64,000 nucleotides of DNA from positions 1 to 64,000 of the forward strand of contig NZ_JAEEGC010000019.1 in NCBI RefSeq assembly GCF_019207025.1, given 5' to 3'. The translations under genes and the position numbers were made by a program. Source of the DNA: Clostridium thailandense (GTDB lineage: Bacteria > Bacillota > Clostridia > Clostridiales > Clostridiaceae). The notes under the pieces are model-generated. The model was not told the origin of the DNA, did no database searches, and worked only from the letters and a program-made list of their open reading frames with translations. Of this stretch, positions 33,278 to 41,990 are shown one piece after another. How positions within the stretch are numbered: the first letter of the stretch is position 1; each line of letters starts with the position of its first letter.

Positions 33278-34933
33278 TTAGTATTTATAGAAACAACTTC
33301 CTCCTATAAATTCTCTTAATATTGAATTATCTGGTACAAGACTCATATCTACATCTTTAAAAAAATGTAAGAAACTCTTAAGCCTTAATGCTTCATAATA
33401 CACCGGACTCTTTTCGCTTATTTTCTCTAATTCTTTAAGTGCATATTTTTTTAATACACATAGTTCATACACTAAAGTAGAGTTAAACATTATATCTGCA
33501 TTTTCTTGAAAAGTAAATATGTTTTTCTCTTCTCCTCGCTTTATAGAAGGCCACATTTTCAAAGTATCTTCACCACCATATCCTCTTGAAAGATAATCCC
33601 TAACTATCCTTCTTATTATTCTAACATCAGTTGTAGCTATTCTATTATGGTTATCTACATTCAATTGTGTGAGTGCACTTATATATATTTTAAATTTATT
33701 TTCCATCGGAATGGACGCCGTAAGCATTTCATTCAGTCCATGAATTCCCTCAACTATTAGTATTCCATTTGCAGGTATATTAATTTTTTGTCCATTCCAC
33801 TCTCTGCTGCCAGTTTTAAAATTAAAAGTTGGAGTTTCAACCGCTTCCCCTTTTAGCATAGATTCCAGATTTTTATTAAATAGCTCTAAATCTAAAGCAT
33901 ATATAGATTCAAAGTCATATTCTCCATTTTCATCTTTTGGAGTATGGTCTCTATCTACAAAGTAATCATCTAAAGAAATAGGTATTGGCACTAGCCCATT
34001 TACTCTTAACTGAATTCCAAGCCTTCTTGCAAAAGTAGTTTTTCCTGAAGATGATGGTCCCGCTATTAACACTATCTTTGTGTCTTTTCTTTCACTAATC
34101 ATATCTGCTATATATGCTATTTTCTTTTCATGCAATGCTTCTGCAACTCTTATTATATCTATAATTTCGCCATTTTCTACTTTATCATTTAGCGATCCAA
34201 CATCACCTACACCTAGAATATTGCCCCACTGCTCTGTTTCAAAAAATATTTTTCCAAGTTTTTTATGTTCTACAAATTCAGGTATATTAAACGGATCAGA
34301 TTCTAAAGGATACTTAAGCACAAAACCTGGATCCCTATAGAAAAGATCAAAGATTTTTAATGCTCCTGTTGAATAAGCCATAGACCCATAAAAATAATCA
34401 TATCTGCCGTCTAACTCATATAATCTAACAATATTACTGGTTACATGCCTTAACAATCTTACTTTATCATCCATATTATATTTTGCAAAAATCTTTATTG
34501 CCTCTTCTCTATTCATACATACTTTTTTTATAGGAATATCTTTATCTATTAGTTCTTTCATTCTAGTTTTAATTCTCTCTATATCTTTTTCATCCAGTGG
34601 AATGTTTTTATGAATTTCTCCAAACAAACCTTTTCCCAAAGAATGTTCTATAGTTACCTTAGCCTCTGGAAAAATATCAAAAACCGCTTTTATAAGTACA
34701 AATTGCAAAGTTCTTACATAAGTTCTACTTCCTAAGTTATTTGTTATATCAACGGCAGTAAAAACTCCTTCCTCCTGTAATTCACTTGCAAGTTCATGAT
34801 AGGTCCCGTTAACGTTTGCAAGAACTATCGGGATATTTTCTTCAAGGTTATTATCTTTAATTATTTGATATAAAATGGTTCCTTTTTCTACATATATTTC
34901 TTTGTTATTTATTTTAAGTTTTAGTATCCCCAC
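33278..34933 (-). CDS. TGS-domain nucleoside (uridine) kinase family protein
   Basis: 551-residue fusion. The N-terminus (about 1-65) is a TGS-like domain and the next part (about 70-240) resembles the second additional domain of threonyl-tRNA synthetase. The C-terminal half is a uridine kinase/phosphoribulokinase-like domain with Walker A (Gly-Pro-Ser-Ser-Ser-Gly-Lys-Thr-Thr) near residue 295. This architecture is frequent in clostridia but its substrate is not firmly known. The GTG at 34933 lies 9 nt after GGGGGA; the GTG at 34942 abuts it. Confidence 0.87.
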   Translation of the reverse strand: MGILKLKINNKEIYVEKGTILYQIIKDNNLEENIPIVLANVNGTYHELASELQEEGVFTAVDITNNLGSRTYVRTLQFVLIKAVFDIFPEAKVTIEHSLGKGLFGEIHKNIPLDEKDIERIKTRMKELIDKDIPIKKVCMNREEAIKIFAKYNMDDKVRLLRHVTSNIVRLYELDGRYDYFYGSMAYSTGALKIFDLFYRDPGFVLKYPLESDPFNIPEFVEHKKLGKIFFETEQWGNILGVGDVGSLNDKVENGEIIDIIRVAEALHEKKIAYIADMISERKDTKIVLIAGPSSSGKTTFARRLGIQLRVNGLVPIPISLDDYFVDRDHTPKDENGEYDFESIYALDLELFNKNLESMLKGEAVETPTFNFKTGSREWNGQKINIPANGILIVEGIHGLNEMLTASIPMENKFKIYISALTQLNVDNHNRIATTDVRIIRRIVRDYLSRGYGGEDTLKMWPSIKRGEEKNIFTFQENADIMFNSTLVYELCVLKKYALKELEKISEKSPVYYEALRLKSFLHFFKDVDMSLVPDNSILREFIGGSCFYKY

Positions 34934-35080
34934 TGCGAACACTCCCCCTCGATTTTTGTGTACTATTATTATACGTCATTTTTATCAAAATGTTCAGATT
35001 TTTACTTATATTTTTTTTTATTAATGTAAAAATATATTAAAGAAGATTGTATTATTAATTATTTTGTGAGGTGTAGCCAT

Positions 35081-35767
35081 ATGTTTACTGTATTAATTAG
35101 AACGATCATTTTATACTTAATAGTAATTGTTTCAATGCGCTTAATGGGGAAAAAACAAATAGGACAATTAGAACCTTTTGAATTAGCAATAGCGATAATG
35201 ATCTCAGAACTTGCATCACTCCCTATGCAAGATACAAGGATTCCTTTGATTCATGGCATTATTCCTATCGTAACTCTTTTAGTATTGCAAACCATATTGG
35301 CATTAATACAACTAAAAAGTGAAAAAATGAGATCTATCTTGAGTGGCAAACCAAGCATCTTAATTAAGTCTGGTAAAATAGATATTAATGAATTGAAAAA
35401 CGAGAAATTTAATATAAATGATTTGATGGAAGAATTAAGGTTGCAGGGCTACTATGATATCGAAGACATCGAATATGCACTATTAGAGACCAGCGGACAA
35501 CTCTCTGTTATACCAAAAACTAAGCTTTCAAATGTTACAAAATCTGATTTAAATATTAAGGCTAAGCAAGATTCGCTTCCTGTAACATTAATTTTAAATG
35601 GAAGAATAAATAAAGAAAATTTAAAAATAATAAATAAAGATGAAACTTGGATTAATACTCAATTAAAACAAAATAAGATTTCTTCTATAAAAAATGTATT
35701 TTTAGCACTTATGGATTCTAAAGGTAAGTTCTATTATCAATGTTATGAGAATAAAGATAATAAGTAG
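35081..35767 (+). CDS. YetF family (DUF421) membrane protein
   Basis: 228 residues: three N-terminal membrane helices, then a cytosolic domain. The segment Met-Gly-Lys-Lys-Gln-Ile-Gly-Gln-Leu-Glu-Pro-Phe-Glu-Leu is the family signature. YetF-type proteins are common in spore-formers and some affect spore or envelope properties; no biochemical role is settled. The ATG at 35081 follows GAGGTG. The stop is 15 bp from the next gene, a DUF4363 protein, which is its usual neighbour. Confidence 0.88.
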   Translation: MFTVLIRTIILYLIVIVSMRLMGKKQIGQLEPFELAIAIMISELASLPMQDTRIPLIHGIIPIVTLLVLQTILALIQLKSEKMRSILSGKPSILIKSGKIDINELKNEKFNINDLMEELRLQGYYDIEDIEYALLETSGQLSVIPKTKLSNVTKSDLNIKAKQDSLPVTLILNGRINKENLKIINKDETWINTQLKQNKISSIKNVFLALMDSKGKFYYQCYENKDNK

Positions 35768-35782
35768 ATGGAGTGTGATGGA

Positions 35783-36163
35783 ATGAAGAATATTATAGCT
35801 TCCTTTGCCCTTTTTGTTATAGTAATGCTAATAGTAGTGTTTTCTATAAATTATTTAGAAACTGTATGCATTAAATTAGAGGGATTAGATGTCCAAATTG
35901 AAAATAATATTAAAAATGATGAATGGAATAAGGCATATAACAACTCAATAAAATTTTTAAATGAATGGCATGATTATTCTAAAACAGTTTCTATTTTTAC
36001 ACATCATGCTGAAATAGACAATATAAACATAGAACTTTGGAAGCTTACTCAGTACACAAAGTGTCAAACTAAAGATGAATCTCTAGCTTCGGCTCATGTA
36101 ATAAAGCTCCTTTTAAATCATATAGTTGAAATGGAAAAGGTTAATTCACAAAATATATTTTAA
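35783..36163 (+). CDS. DUF4363 family membrane-anchored protein
   Basis: 126-residue protein with one N-terminal membrane anchor (about 4-24) and a helical domain beyond it, probably outside the cell. Pattern and pairing with a YetF gene fit DUF4363. The ATG at 35783 has GGAG 9 nt upstream. Function unknown; joint regulation with the YetF protein is inferred from the 15-bp spacing. Confidence 0.8.
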   Translation: MKNIIASFALFVIVMLIVVFSINYLETVCIKLEGLDVQIENNIKNDEWNKAYNNSIKFLNEWHDYSKTVSIFTHHAEIDNINIELWKLTQYTKCQTKDESLASAHVIKLLLNHIVEMEKVNSQNIF

Positions 36164-36232
36164 AAAACTCTCGAAATAATTTATAATTAAATATGGAAAA
36201 TGTAAAACTAATGAATTATAATATATATGTAA

Positions 36233-36320
36233 GCATTTTCGTCCCAGTGGGGCCAAAAATGTCCCCCTGTGAATCGAAACTACTGTTAGGTTGTGGTTAA
36301 TATTATCAACCATAACTTAA
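36233..36320 (+). promoter_or_regulatory. Structured fba leader
   Basis: Two hairpins precede fba. One holds GGGG at 36249-36252 that can pair with CCC upstream or CCCCC downstream. The second (36287-36320) has arms TTAGGTTGTGGTT / AACCATAACTTAA with three mismatches. No known riboswitch class is recognised. The fba ribosome site (GGAAGGTGG) lies about 12 bp after the second hairpin. Confidence 0.4.
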
Positions 36321-36349
36321 AATAATTAATTTGGAAGGTGGAATACATA

Positions 36350-37282
36350 ATGGCATTAGTTACAACTAAGGAAATGTTCAAAAAAGCATACGAAGGGAAA
36401 TACGCAATAGGTGCTTTTAACATTAATAATATGGAAATAATTCAAGGTGTTATCAAAGGTGCAAAAGCTAAAAACTCAGCAGTTATTCTTCAATGTTCAA
36501 CAGGAGCAATAAAATATGCTGGTGCAAAATATTTAAAAGCTATGGTTGATGCTGCTATCGAAGAAACTGGAGTAGATGTTGCTCTTCACTTAGACCACGG
36601 TCCAAGTTTTGAAGCTGTTAAAGAAGTTATTGACGCTGGTTTTACATCAGTTATGTTTGATGGTTCTCATTTTGAATATGAAGAAAATGTAGCAAAAACA
36701 AAGGAAATTGTTGAATATGCACATGCTCGTGGAGTTGTTGTTGAAGCTGAACTTGGCGTTTTAGCTGGTATTGAAGATGATGTTGTTGCTGCTGAGCATA
36801 TATATACTAATCCAGATCAAGCTGTTGATTTTGTTAACAGAACAGGTGTTGATTCATTAGCTATAGCTATAGGAACTTCACATGGTGCATTTAAATTCCC
36901 ATTAGATTTCAAACCTCAATTAAGATTTGATATATTAGAAGCAATTCAAGCAAAATTACCTGGATTCCCAATAGTTCTTCATGGAGCTTCAGCTGTTGAC
37001 CCAGAAGCTATTGCAACTTGTAACAAATACGGTGGAAACATTGCTGGTGCTAAAGGTATTCCAGTAGATATGCTAAGAAAAGCTTCTTCAATGGCAGTAT
37101 GTAAAATAAACATGGATACTGACATAAGATTAGCTATGACTGCTGCTGTAAGAAAAGTTTTTGGAGATAATCCAAAGGAATTCGACCCTAGAAAATATTG
37201 TGGAGCTGGAAGAGATGCTATTCAGAAAGTTGTTGAAGGCAAAATAGACAACGTTCTTGGTTCAGCTAACTCTATGGAATAG
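36350..37282 (+). CDS. fba: Fructose-1,6-bisphosphate aldolase, class II
   Basis: Zinc-dependent glycolytic aldolase of 310 residues. The metal site is visible: Leu-Asp82-His83-Gly, later Glu-Ala-Glu-Leu-Gly, Gly-Thr-Ser-His-Gly and Val-Leu-His-Gly-Ala-Ser. Codon use is strongly biased to GCT/GGT/GTT-type codons, as in highly expressed genes. The ATG at 36350 follows GGAAGGTGG. It stands alone with a leader and its own terminator. Confidence 0.96.
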   Translation: MALVTTKEMFKKAYEGKYAIGAFNINNMEIIQGVIKGAKAKNSAVILQCSTGAIKYAGAKYLKAMVDAAIEETGVDVALHLDHGPSFEAVKEVIDAGFTSVMFDGSHFEYEENVAKTKEIVEYAHARGVVVEAELGVLAGIEDDVVAAEHIYTNPDQAVDFVNRTGVDSLAIAIGTSHGAFKFPLDFKPQLRFDILEAIQAKLPGFPIVLHGASAVDPEAIATCNKYGGNIAGAKGIPVDMLRKASSMAVCKINMDTDIRLAMTAAVRKVFGDNPKEFDPRKYCGAGRDAIQKVVEGKIDNVLGSANSME

Positions 37283-37317
37283 AAAAAATGTGGCTTTAGA
37301 GCCACATTTTTTATTTT
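37283..37317 (+). terminator. Terminator after fba
   Basis: Stem AAAAATGTGGC / GCCACATTTTT with T-run, 1 bp past the stop. Confidence 0.93.
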
Positions 37318-37326
37318 CAAGAAGTA

Positions 37327-37406
37327 CCGCCGAAAGCGGACTCATATTCTGAGGTATGTCGCCAAGCTTCGGCACTATACCTCTCCATATAAGTCCGCTT
37401 TCTGGT
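37327..37406. repeat. Short member of the large-palindrome family (copy C)
   Basis: Arms CCGAAAGCGGACT / AGTCCGCTTTCTGG enclose GGTATGTCGCCAAGCTTCGG, which matches hairpin 1 of copy B, but the long inner stem is missing. Where copy B has GTAGAC / GTCTAC, this copy has GCGGAC / GTCCGC: both arms changed together. It lies between the convergent genes fba and the nucleoid protein gene. Confidence 0.8.
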
Positions 37407-37444
37407 TTCATTCTCCATTTTTAAAAATTTATCCTTTAAATCAT

Positions 37445-38482
37445 TTATTTTTCAGTATAGTTTCGCACATGTTTTATGACAATGTTGATACTGCCATCAC
37501 CAACTCTTTGTATTTCAAACTTGCTATTGTCGTAATAGGCATCTTGATTTATATAGAGATCTATCTCTTTGTCTATTTTAAGCCTAACTCTTTTTAGCTT
37601 TTTTTCTACCCACTGTTTATCTATATCTACATTATCCCCTACCCCTTGGGATGATATGTACTCCTTGAAACTTTGCTGAATTTCTACATTGTCTCCAAAC
37701 ATATCTTCTGCCAGTGAATGTACATCTATTTTTTCTTCTTCCTTTAACTTTTTCTTTATAGAGCTTCTAACTATTTCTGCTGTATCTGCATTTTCTTCAA
37801 AGCTTGTTCTGGTCCATTCTTCAGCTGCTTTAACAAAGGTTTTAGTCATGTCTCTTTCGTTATCTATTGTCCTGCATCCAAGATACTTGTTTGTAAAATA
37901 ATCTGATCCATATTCCATATTGTCTTTGCTTTTACTTTGTTTATCTATAATCATTAAATTAAATCCTTGATCTTCCTTTACAACTTTAATAAAAGCACTC
38001 TTTTGTATTTTCCCAGAGCTTGTAGGAAGTCCAGTTAATTCTGGAACTATGTTTATGCCTATCTTATTGTCTAGAAATTCTATGGAATGAGTATAGTTTT
38101 TTATGTAATCCATTTTTAATATTGCTAACATAGGCCCATATTCTGTTGATATTGATACTATAACTAAATCACAGGAATATATATTTCCTTCAGCTTTCAT
38201 TAACCTGAACATCTTGTTCGCTAATTCTTTTGAAGTTTCAATAATACCTTTAATTTCATTAAGATACTCTTGGGATGCTTCCTTTATCACATTTTTTTCT
38301 CCGTTAAAAATAGCATACCTTAACTCTTCATCTTTTAGACATCTTTCTATGTGTTTTAATAAAAATCCATATATCTCTTCATTCAGCTGCAGTGGGTATT
38401 CGTTTAATACAGGTTCTTCAGCATTAGTATCTAATATGTGAACTACAGCCTCATTTATGATTATTTCCTTTATATATTCCAA
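37445..38482 (-). CDS. Nucleoid-associated protein (NdpA/YejK family)
   Basis: 345-residue protein of the 37-kDa nucleoid-associated family. The N-terminus shows the pattern Ile-Leu-Asp...Val-Leu-Asn-Glu-Tyr-Pro-Leu-Gln-Leu-Asn-Glu-Glu-Ile-Tyr-Gly-Phe typical of Firmicute members. Members bind DNA in proteobacteria; the role in clostridia is not established. It is followed by a palindromic repeat. Interval 38483-38780 upstream shows only AT-rich promoter-type sequence. Confidence 0.82.
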   Translation of the reverse strand: MEYIKEIIINEAVVHILDTNAEEPVLNEYPLQLNEEIYGFLLKHIERCLKDEELRYAIFNGEKNVIKEASQEYLNEIKGIIETSKELANKMFRLMKAEGNIYSCDLVIVSISTEYGPMLAILKMDYIKNYTHSIEFLDNKIGINIVPELTGLPTSSGKIQKSAFIKVVKEDQGFNLMIIDKQSKSKDNMEYGSDYFTNKYLGCRTIDNERDMTKTFVKAAEEWTRTSFEENADTAEIVRSSIKKKLKEEEKIDVHSLAEDMFGDNVEIQQSFKEYISSQGVGDNVDIDKQWVEKKLKRVRLKIDKEIDLYINQDAYYDNSKFEIQRVGDGSINIVIKHVRNYTEK

Positions 38483-38780
38483 GTTCTCTCCTCTCCTTCA
38501 TTTAGAGTTAATGTCAGCTATAATTATAACCTGTATTACGTTTATCAAACAACCTTGTTTATATCTTCTAAATTCAATGAATCATGTAGATTTTTATAGC
38601 AATTTCATATAAAATTAATGATAAAGTATTATATACAGAAAAAAATAAAATATCTTCATAATACTTTAATTTACAGGTAAAACTACAACCTTATAAATAA
38701 AACTTTTTATGAACTTTACAAATATAAATATATTTTATAAAATTTCTCAATTATAATGTAGATAGAAGAGGTGTTATACT

Positions 38781-39341
38781 TTGAAAGAGTTTGAAACAAG
38801 GATAATTAATATTGATGAAAATAAAATTAAGACTAAGCTTATGCAAATAAATGCAGTTAAAGTTAAACAAGAAAATCAAATTAACAATATATATGATTTT
38901 GATGATAGGAGGCTATTAAATAAAAAAGGTTATGCTAGAATAAGAATAGTAGAAGACCTGCTGAATAACAATAATCACTATTATATGACTACAAAGAAAC
39001 TTTTAAGTCAAGATAAATATAAAGTAATGGAAGAAAATGAAACAGAAATACTAGATTCAAAAGCAGGTGAAAGTATATTTAAATCTCTAGGCTTAAATCT
39101 TATTCAATCAATAAAAAAATATAGAGAAAGTTATAAGTACAAAAATACATTAATCGAAATTGACATAAATGAGAAATCTTTTTGTCCATTTCCTTACATA
39201 GAAATTGAAACTAATGACGATACTGAACTTAAAGAAGTAGTTGAATTATTAGGATATAAACTAGAAGATACTACATCTAAAACTATCTTTGAGATATTGA
39301 AAGAAGGCAATTATACATCCAATTGTGATGCTGGCCTTTAA
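38781..39341 (+). CDS. CYTH domain protein
   Basis: 186-residue member of the CYTH/triphosphate tunnel metalloenzyme superfamily (adenylate cyclase class 2, thiamine triphosphatase, inorganic triphosphatase). The N-terminal Glu-x-Glu-x-Arg (residues 3-7) is a variant of the ExExK signature, and Arg-Ile-Arg and Glu-Ile-Glu-Thr strand motifs follow. The start is TTG, 7 nt after AGAGGTG. The true substrate cannot be read. It begins a plus-strand cluster with the DUF5685-like and DnaJ genes (33 bp to the next). Confidence 0.8.
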   Translation: MKEFETRIINIDENKIKTKLMQINAVKVKQENQINNIYDFDDRRLLNKKGYARIRIVEDLLNNNNHYYMTTKKLLSQDKYKVMEENETEILDSKAGESIFKSLGLNLIQSIKKYRESYKYKNTLIEIDINEKSFCPFPYIEIETNDDTELKEVVELLGYKLEDTTSKTIFEILKEGNYTSNCDAGL

Positions 39342-39374
39342 TTAATCTTTCTTTTCTAGAAATGGAGAATTTAT

Positions 39375-40253
39375 ATGTTCGGCTATGTTACTCCATGTAA
39401 GATGGAGCTTAAAATCAAAGATTATGAAAAATTTAGAGCTTACTACTGCGGTTTATGTAAATCTATAAAGAATAATATTGGAAATATACCTAGAGTTTCT
39501 TTAAATTATGATATGACCTTTCTAGCTATATTGCTAGATTCATTAGATGATAAATATCCAATTTATTCAAAGTATAGATGCTCTGTACATCCACTTAAGA
39601 AAAAAATTCTTGTTGTAGATAACAATTGTTTAAGTTATGCTGCATTTTGCAATATAATTTTAACTTATTATAAACTTTTAGATAATATAAATGATGATAA
39701 TTCTATTAAAAGTAGACTTTTCTCTTTATTTTTTAAAGGATATTTGAAAAAGGTCCCTGATAGCTTAAAGGAGCACCTTATATATATAGAGAATAATTTA
39801 AATACACTATATAGTATAGAAAAAAGTCCTGATGGCAAATCCATTGATCATATTGCACATCCCTTTGCTGAACTTACTGGTTTTATTGTATCTTCGTATA
39901 AAAATAATGAAAATAAAGATACACTATATTGGCTTGGATACAATCTTGGAAAATGGATTTATGTTATTGATGCTTGGGATGATCTAGAAAAAGATATGTC
40001 AAATAATAAATTTAATGTAATAAATTCTTGTTTTAATAGAGACAATCTTTCGTATAAGGAATTTTCAAGTATAATTGAAAGTAAAGTAGATTTTATATTA
40101 GGTATTTGCGCTTCACAGTGCTCTTCTCTTTTAAGTAAACTGACCTTAAAAAAGAATGAAGAATTATTGTATAATATTCTGCAGTTTGGGCTCTTAGAAA
40201 AAATGGATAAAGTGTTTAAAAGGAGTTGTTGTGATCATGAGAAATCCATATGA
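39375..40253 (+). CDS. DUF5685-like protein
   Basis: 292-residue soluble, helix-rich protein. Cys8 and the Tyr-Tyr-Cys25-Gly-Leu-Cys28 motif near the N-terminus may bind metal; near residue 200 an acidic block (Asp-Ala-Trp-Asp-Asp-Leu-Glu-Lys-Asp) follows a Leu-Gly-Lys-Trp-Ile-Tyr-Val-Ile helix. That acidic helix recalls, but does not prove, the Asp-rich motifs of isoprenoid-synthase folds. The C-terminus has a Cys-Cys pair. It overlaps the DnaJ gene by 17 bp, suggesting coupled translation. Function unknown. Confidence 0.72.
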   Translation: MFGYVTPCKMELKIKDYEKFRAYYCGLCKSIKNNIGNIPRVSLNYDMTFLAILLDSLDDKYPIYSKYRCSVHPLKKKILVVDNNCLSYAAFCNIILTYYKLLDNINDDNSIKSRLFSLFFKGYLKKVPDSLKEHLIYIENNLNTLYSIEKSPDGKSIDHIAHPFAELTGFIVSSYKNNENKDTLYWLGYNLGKWIYVIDAWDDLEKDMSNNKFNVINSCFNRDNLSYKEFSSIIESKVDFILGICASQCSSLLSKLTLKKNEELLYNILQFGLLEKMDKVFKRSCCDHEKSI

Positions 40254-40845
40254 AGTACTTGAAGTAAGTAAAAATGCTTCAAAAGATGAAATAAAAAAAG
40301 CTTATAGAGAATTAGCTAAAAAATATCATCCTGATCAATATGGTAATAACCCATTAAGAGATTTAGCTGAAGAAAAAATGAAAGAACTTAACGAAGCTTA
40401 TGACTATCTAATGAAAAATTCTTCTTCTGACAGCTATTCTACTTCTAGCTATGGGAATAATACATATAATAATGGAAATACTTCTGATATATATCGTTCT
40501 ATTGAGATGGCTATACAAAATGGTAATCTTGGATTTGCAGAAGAAAATCTAAATAGAATTACTACTAGGGATGCCGAGTGGAATTATCTTATGGGAATAC
40601 TTAATATGAGAAAAGGCTGGTACAATGAAGCCTATAATAATTTGAGCACAGCATGTAATATTGAACCTCGCAATGGAAAATATAGAGATGCCTTTAACAG
40701 ATTAAATAATATGAATCAGTCTTACAGAGAACCTTATTACAACAATAGAAGAAGAGACACTAGTATGTGTGATATTTGTGCAACCCTATACTGTCTAGAT
40801 TGTTGTTGTGAATGCAGCGGCGGAGATCTTATTAGTTGTTGTTAG
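40237..40845 (+). CDS. DnaJ-domain protein with Cys-rich C-terminus
   Basis: 202 residues. A J domain (1-65, His31-Pro-Asp33) can recruit and stimulate DnaK. A Ser/Asn/Tyr-rich linker, a TPR-like helical region (about 85-150) and a tail with nine Cys in 25 residues (Cys-Asp-Ile-Cys ... Cys-Cys-Cys-Glu-Cys ... Cys-Cys) follow. It lacks the DnaJ zinc-finger and client domains, so it is not a housekeeping DnaJ. The start could be ATG 40237 (AGGAG 10 nt upstream) or GTG 40231. It sits in a four-gene cluster. Confidence 0.85.
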   Translation: MRNPYEVLEVSKNASKDEIKKAYRELAKKYHPDQYGNNPLRDLAEEKMKELNEAYDYLMKNSSSDSYSTSSYGNNTYNNGNTSDIYRSIEMAIQNGNLGFAEENLNRITTRDAEWNYLMGILNMRKGWYNEAYNNLSTACNIEPRNGKYRDAFNRLNNMNQSYREPYYNNRRRDTSMCDICATLYCLDCCCECSGGDLISCC

Positions 40846-40863
40846 AAATGGAGGATAGATGTC

Positions 40864-41385
40864 ATGGATAGACGGAATAAAAAAACCTCATATATAGCTA
40901 AAGGTGGTCTTTTTATAGCACTTGGAGTAATCTTAGTATATTTGAGCAGTGTAGTACCTATAAATAAGCTTTATCTGCTAGGTATCGCTTCAACTATTAT
41001 TCCTCTATCTGTTATTACCACTAATATACAAAATGCATTAACTGTTTATTTTGCTACTTCCATTCTTTCTCTATTTATTTCTGCTTCAAAAGTCACTGCA
41101 ATATCTTATATAATATTTTTCGGATTGTATGGAATAGCAAAATATTATATTGAAAAAATACGTAAGCTATATGTAGAAATTATACTAAAACTTTGCTTTT
41201 TTAATATAGTTATTTTTATATCATTTTATATTTATAAAACATTTTTCCTTGGATTTATAAGTATAAATATGCCTATCCATTTACTTATAATTGCATCAGA
41301 AATAGCATTTTTAATATACGATTATGCATTAACTTTAATCATAAATCATGCAAATAATTATTTTATAAAACGATTAAATTTATAA
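40864..41385 (+). CDS. Hypothetical membrane protein of the DnaJ cluster
   Basis: 173 residues with five or six membrane segments, a basic N-terminus (Asp-Arg-Arg-Asn-Lys-Lys) and a basic C-terminus. The pattern is loosely like ECF-transporter S components or DUF2232 proteins, but no motif settles it. It lies 18 bp after the DnaJ-domain gene with GGAGG about 10 nt upstream, and closes the cluster. It may give the cluster a membrane anchor; that is inference. Confidence 0.7.
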   Translation: MDRRNKKTSYIAKGGLFIALGVILVYLSSVVPINKLYLLGIASTIIPLSVITTNIQNALTVYFATSILSLFISASKVTAISYIIFFGLYGIAKYYIEKIRKLYVEIILKLCFFNIVIFISFYIYKTFFLGFISINMPIHLLIIASEIAFLIYDYALTLIINHANNYFIKRLNL

Positions 41386-41467
41386 AATTGCTTTATCTAT
41401 ATTGACTTATATCATAATTATGATATAATAGTTGTTGTGGATTTTGTAACATCCATACTTCAAATAT

Positions 41468-41542
41468 TGCCCATTCGCCAAGCGGTAAGGCGCCTGACTC
41501 TGACTCAGGTATTCAGAGGTTCGAATCCTTTATGGGCAGCCA
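41468..41542 (+). tRNA. tRNA-Gln (anticodon CTG)
   Basis: 75-nt tRNA: acceptor TGCCCAT/ATGGGCA, D-loop GCCAAGCGGTAAGGC, anticodon stem CCTGA/TCAGG with loop CTCTGAC (anticodon CTG, reads CAG), T-arm AGAGGTTCGAATCCTTT, encoded CCA. Confidence 0.96.
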
Positions 41543-41551
41543 TGAAAATAA

Positions 41552-41580
41552 GAACTCTACATAATTTTGTAGAGTTTTTT
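41552..41580 (+). terminator. Terminator after tRNA-Gln
   Basis: Stem AACTCTACA / TGTAGAGTT with T-run, 10 bp past the CCA end. Confidence 0.92.
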
Positions 41581-41610
41581 ATATTTTTTTAACAAACTGT
41601 TCTACAACCC

Positions 41611-41639
41611 TTGACAAAAAATTATTGATATTATAAAAT
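41611..41639 (+). promoter_or_regulatory. Promoter of the leuS T-box transcript
   Basis: -35 TTGACA (41611-41616), 17-bp spacer, -10 TAAAAT (41634-41639), just before the T-box leader. Confidence 0.75.
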
Positions 41640-41654
41640 TTACAATAAGTTGAT

Positions 41655-41888
41655 AAAATGCTTTGAAAAGGAATAGTAGTATTTTTGTCTGCCTAAGAGA
41701 GCTGTTGTTTGGTGTGAAACAGTGCTGATAAACTACGAACTCGCCTTGGAGCTTACCTGCGCAAAACAGGTACGGTTAAAACCGTTATATTTTTAAGTGA
41801 AATCAAGATTTAAGTTTGGTTTAATAAGAGTGGTACCGCGGAATATAAGCTTTTCGTCTCTTTTGAAGAGAGATGAAAGGCTTTTTTA
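41655..41888 (+). promoter_or_regulatory. T-box riboswitch, leucine specifier, upstream of leuS
   Basis: The leader has the T-box sequence AGTGGTACCGCGG (41829-41841) and a terminator hairpin (41846-41888) with T-run. The specifier loop reads GAA-CTC-GCCTTGGAGC, with CTC (41740-41742) as the leucine codon. Uncharged tRNA-Leu should favour antitermination and raise leucyl-tRNA synthetase. About 100 bp of AT-rich sequence separates it from the leuS start. Confidence 0.95.
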
Positions 41889-41990
41889 TTAATTGGAACC
41901 AGTATATTATAAATGATTAAATCTGTTTACTTTTTACAAATTTTGTAATAATAATTATTATATAACAAAACACAGTAAAGGAGCGATAAC

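Noticed and set aside
40738-40845. Cys-rich DnaJ tail as a frameshift artefact
   Set aside because: The frame, codon use and stop are coherent and the next gene has a normal ribosome site after it.
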